A DNA stretch of 7,304 bases from Bacteroidia bacterium (GTDB taxonomy: Bacteria; Bacteroidota; Bacteroidia; Bacteroidales; UBA12481): positions 1 through 7,304 of the forward strand of contig JAPLDV010000068.1 of assembly GCA_026391235.1 (NCBI GenBank). The letters are read 5' to 3'. Every line of letters starts with the position of its first letter. Position 1 is the stretch's first letter. This document shows positions 5,592-7,304 of this stretch, piece after piece. The notes below the pieces were generated by a model. The model made no database searches. It was not told where the DNA came from and saw only the letters and a list, made by a program, of their open reading frames with translations. Both the position numbers and the translations under genes were made by a program.

Positions 5592-6446
5592 CTATTTACT
5601 GCATCCGGCCGGTCCGCAACCCGGACCGCAACCTGCCTTGACGGGAGCTGTAGCTGCGGAGGCCAGTTTGGCTGCATCCGGAATACTGGTTATTGAGGTT
5701 CCCGCAACCTGCCCCTGCGTATTAACCACGATGGTTGTGCTTGATATTGCTGACTTGTTAATGCGAAGATTGTTCATTAAGGATTCTTCTTTGTTGTCAT
5801 CCATGTCAACTTCCACCACAGCGCCACTATCCTTCAGCATTTTCACTGCATCCTTACAAATATTGACGACTTCTGTCCTATCCGAAAATGATTTTTTTGA
5901 AAAGACGACGAATACAGGCTTCTTTGCAATAATATAGCCATTTATCTCTTCAAGTTTTGGTGATGGAATTAAGGCTGCCAAAGCCTCAGGAGTGGCTTGC
6001 TGAGCTAGCAGCCCACCGACAACGTAACCTTTGGGGGATATAACCAAAACTAAAGGCAGAGGTGCTCCGGCCAACTGGTAACGGGTGTTTAAGGCTTCGT
6101 TTTCGGCATTTGACCGGTCTAATTTGATCACTACGCTGTTTGGAACCTTTAGTTTGGCGGTGGCAACTGTTTTTTCCAGCTCCGCTAAAGCCGGAACATT
6201 CGGTTCATATACAATAATAAACGCCAACTTTCCGGAACTTTTGGCAGCAGCGATTTCTTCTGCGGTTGAAGGACCTGGAGTTGCTTTAGCCTTGGTTTCA
6301 ATGTTCTTTTTGGCAGGATTGCTTATGGACGACAGATCCTGTGCCACCGCCATTGATCCGGAATTATTCTGCCCGCTGAGTCCCAGGATCAGGCCCATGT
6401 TCAAGAGAAGAATAACTGCTGATTGCGATTTGAAAATTGGTTTCAT
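5592..6446 (-). CDS. Exported tandem thioredoxin-like protein with Cys-rich C-terminal tail (unrecognised family)
   Basis: I do not recognise a named family. The 284-residue protein has a signal peptide (hydrophobic 10-24, likely cut at AVA|Q36), a low-complexity Ala/Lys/Pro linker to about 65, and two similar alpha/beta units at about 70-160 and 170-265. Both read as strand (AFIIVYEP / PVFVVFSK), helix, strand ending in Asp (VVIKLD / VVEVDMD), an N-x-x-L-type helix, then strand-Gly hairpin (SPKGYVVGG / NTQGQVAGT), which fits thioredoxin-like folds. Neither unit has a CxxC at the active-site position, so both look redox-inactive. The cysteines are C197 and a C-terminal tail CGPGCGPAGC (C273, C277, C282), which could bind arsenite or a thiophilic metal. 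It is the first gene after the head repressor and directly precedes the ABC permease, so a periplasmic binding or chaperone role for that transporter is a reasonable guess. Confidence 0.8.
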   Translation of the reverse strand: MKPIFKSQSAVILLLNMGLILGLSGQNNSGSMAVAQDLSSISNPAKKNIETKAKATPGPSTAEEIAAAKSSGKLAFIIVYEPNVPALAELEKTVATAKLKVPNSVVIKLDRSNAENEALNTRYQLAGAPLPLVLVISPKGYVVGGLLAQQATPEALAALIPSPKLEEINGYIIAKKPVFVVFSKKSFSDRTEVVNICKDAVKMLKDSGAVVEVDMDDNKEESLMNNLRINKSAISSTTIVVNTQGQVAGTSITSIPDAAKLASAATAPVKAGCGPGCGPAGCSK

Positions 6447-6485
6447 GTTGAATGGTTTTTGATTCGATATTGTGTGGTTAGAAAC

Positions 6486-6839
6486 TTAGCATTTGGTACC
6501 GGAAGAGTCACACGGGCCGTACTCCACACCCTCAGCACGTATTTTGGCAAAAAAGTCATCATACATAGTCAAAAAGCGGGTGAGTTCCGTGGAACATAAA
6601 CAATAGTTAATCTTGACTCCGTCAATATCGCCGTGAATAAGGCCCAGATCACGGAGGTCCTTTAAATGTTGTGAAACCGTAGTCCGGCTCAGTGGTAAAT
6701 ATTGTGAAATATCTCCTGAAATGCAGGTTTTGGTTTCAGCCAGGAACTCGAGAATTGCCAACCGGGCAGGATGAGAGATCACTTTTGCAAACCGGGCAAG
6801 TTCCTGCAGCCTCTCGTCGAATTTTTCAGCTTTGTTCAT
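6486..6839 (-). CDS. arsR: ArsR/SmtB-family metalloid-responsive repressor (head of the cluster)
   Basis: The 117-residue winged-helix repressor has its recognition region at about 50-68 (LSRTTVSQHLKDLRDLGLI), with a wing around residues 69-83. Its cysteines are C39 (ETKTCISGD), C80 and C82 (INYCLC) and a C-terminal tail with C110 and C117. C39 and C80 match C38 and C79 of the second ArsR, but it lacks the CC doublet and has three extra cysteines, so inducer specificity may differ. The ATG at 6837-6839 has a weak AGG upstream. A perfect inverted repeat at 6850-6867 lies between the start and a Bacteroidota-type promoter, so the gene should repress itself and the downstream minus-strand genes. 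It may also affect the divergent SDR gene, but that is less certain. Confidence 0.93.
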   Translation of the reverse strand: MNKAEKFDERLQELARFAKVISHPARLAILEFLAETKTCISGDISQYLPLSRTTVSQHLKDLRDLGLIHGDIDGVKINYCLCSTELTRFLTMYDDFFAKIRAEGVEYGPCDSSGTKC

Positions 6840-6849
6840 ATTGACCTAA

Positions 6850-6867
6850 TGTCGTAAACATACGACA
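6850..6867 (-). promoter_or_regulatory. Predicted ArsR operator (perfect 7-4-7 inverted repeat)
   Basis: TGTCGTA-AACA-TACGACA is a perfect inverted repeat 10 bases upstream of the arsR start codon. It overlaps the end of the proposed -7 element and the predicted transcription start. The other arsR has the same 18-bp architecture (1048-1065), differing symmetrically at arm position 2 and in the spacer. The recurrence in front of both repressor genes is the main support. Confidence 0.8.
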
Positions 6868-6897
6868 AAGATTGAAAATGTTTTCATATTATCCAAA
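6866..6897 (-). promoter_or_regulatory. Probable Bacteroidota-type promoter of the ars cluster
   Basis: On the minus strand, TTTG (6897-6894) is followed after 20 bases by AATCTTTG (6873-6866). This resembles the Bacteroidota -33 TTTG and -7 TAnnTTTG elements, with a single mismatch. Transcription would begin near 6859, inside the operator, giving a leader of about 20 bases. The position relative to operator and gene supports it; a chance match in A/T-rich DNA remains possible. Confidence 0.5.
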
Positions 6898-6918
6898 TCC
6901 GGGAACAACGATTTGATG

Positions 6919-6932
6919 GGATACGAATATCC
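6919..6932. repeat. Short perfect inverted repeat in the divergent intergenic region
   Basis: GGATA-CGAA-TATCC has 5-bp arms around a 4-base spacer, midway between the divergent arsR and SDR genes. It contains one TACGA, the half-site sequence of the ArsR operators. It may be a weak regulatory site for the plus-strand gene or coincidence. The rest of the gap 6898-6980 shows only A/T-rich sequence with a GCATAT direct repeat near 6951-6965; I found no convincing promoter for the SDR gene. Confidence 0.25.
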
Positions 6933-6980
6933 GCTGAAGTTAAATCTTCTGCATATTTGCATATATTGCGACACAAAATT

Positions 6981-7304
6981 ATGTCAAAGGAACTATCAAT
7001 AGCCATAACGGGTTCTACAGGCCATCTTGCCACAGCGGTAATTCCTTCGCTGATAAGCAAAGGGTACCGCTTACGGGCCCTGGTTTATAAACAGGAATCC
7101 ACTTTTGATACATTGACTCTGGAAACTGTAAAGGGCAGCCTTTCCGATTCAGGTTCCTTGGACCAGCTCGTTAAGGATTGCCAGGTGGTGATACACTGCG
7201 CAGCCAAAATTTCACTGAACAGCAACGGGGATCCTTCGGTTTATGAAACGAACGTGAACGGCACCATAAATATTTTTAATGCTGCAAAACAGGCAGGCGT
7301 AAAA
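6981..7304 (+). CDS. NAD(P)-dependent extended SDR / epimerase-type protein (partial, N-terminal 108 residues)
   Basis: The reading frame opens at ATG 6981 and runs off the window end, giving the N-terminal Rossmann half. The first strand and glycine-rich turn are LSIAITGSTGHLA, a TGxxGxxG motif whose third glycine is replaced by Ala17. The basic-residue segment after strand 2 (LRALVY) and the acidic turn after GSLSD follow the usual pattern. VIHCAAKIS is the fourth-strand motif, and NVNGTINIFNAAKQAGVK is the conserved helix of extended SDRs. The pattern is closest to dihydroflavonol-4-reductase/NAD-dependent epimerase-like proteins. The catalytic YxxxK lies beyond the window. It is divergent from the ars cluster and has no evident link to arsenic; the substrate is unknown. 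Confidence 0.85.
   Translation, partial: MSKELSIAITGSTGHLATAVIPSLISKGYRLRALVYKQESTFDTLTLETVKGSLSDSGSLDQLVKDCQVVIHCAAKISLNSNGDPSVYETNVNGTINIFNAAKQAGVK

Noticed and set aside
5575..5600. Four copies of TTACT (AGTAA on the minus strand) at the junction of the thioredoxin-like and permease genes.
   Set aside because: The copies are five bases long, irregular and partly overlapping, and include the TAG stop; in A/T-rich DNA this is likely chance.
5638..6462. Plus-strand open frames of 99 and 125 codons opposite the tandem thioredoxin-like gene.
   Set aside because: They mirror the alanine- and serine-rich coding of the minus-strand gene, which itself has a signal peptide, domain pattern and operon spacing.

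Overview
This window looks like an arsenic-resistance island from a member of the Bacteroidota. The phylum call is an inference. It rests on promoter-like sequences of the Bacteroidota -33/-7 type (TTTG, then TAnnTTTG), weak or absent Shine-Dalgarno sequences before most genes, A/T-rich gene junctions, and protein sequences resembling Bacteroidota ars proteins, including an ArsF-family protein. No RNA gene, CRISPR array, insertion sequence or phage gene was seen.

Ten genes lie on the minus strand and are transcribed from right to left, with gaps of 2 to about 70 bases. From the right, the order is: ArsR-family repressor (6486-6839); exported tandem thioredoxin-like protein with a cysteine-rich tail (5592-6446); MacB/FtsX-type ABC permease (4351-5568); its ATPase (3647-4348); thioredoxin-type arsenate reductase ArsC (3223-3639); arsenite exporter Acr3 (2161-3201); ArsP-type organoarsenical permease (1103-2122); second ArsR (703-1032); small thioredoxin-fold protein (462-695); exported ArsF-family protein (73-450). 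The ArsF reading frame is closed by a stop codon, but the codons after it still look like the family C-terminus. At the right edge a divergent plus-strand gene begins (6981, cut by the window end). It encodes an NAD(P)-dependent extended SDR of the epimerase/dihydroflavonol-reductase type and is probably unrelated to arsenic.

Each arsR has a perfect 18-bp inverted repeat (7-bp arms, 4-bp spacer, core TCGTA-N4-TACGA) just upstream of its start codon, overlapping a promoter-like sequence. The two repeats differ only by a symmetric change at arm position 2 and in the spacer. This suggests two related, possibly cross-talking, metalloid-responsive switches: one at the head of the whole cluster and one internal, driving arsR-trx-arsF.

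The expected core pathway is that ArsC reduces arsenate to arsenite and Acr3 exports it, while the ArsP-like permease exports trivalent organoarsenicals. The small thioredoxin and ArsF-like proteins next to that permease recall the arsEFG nitroaryl-arsenical system. The least explained part is the ABC transporter plus the cysteine-tailed thioredoxin-like protein, placed between the first repressor and arsC. Its location implies an arsenic-related envelope function, but no substrate can be read from the sequence.
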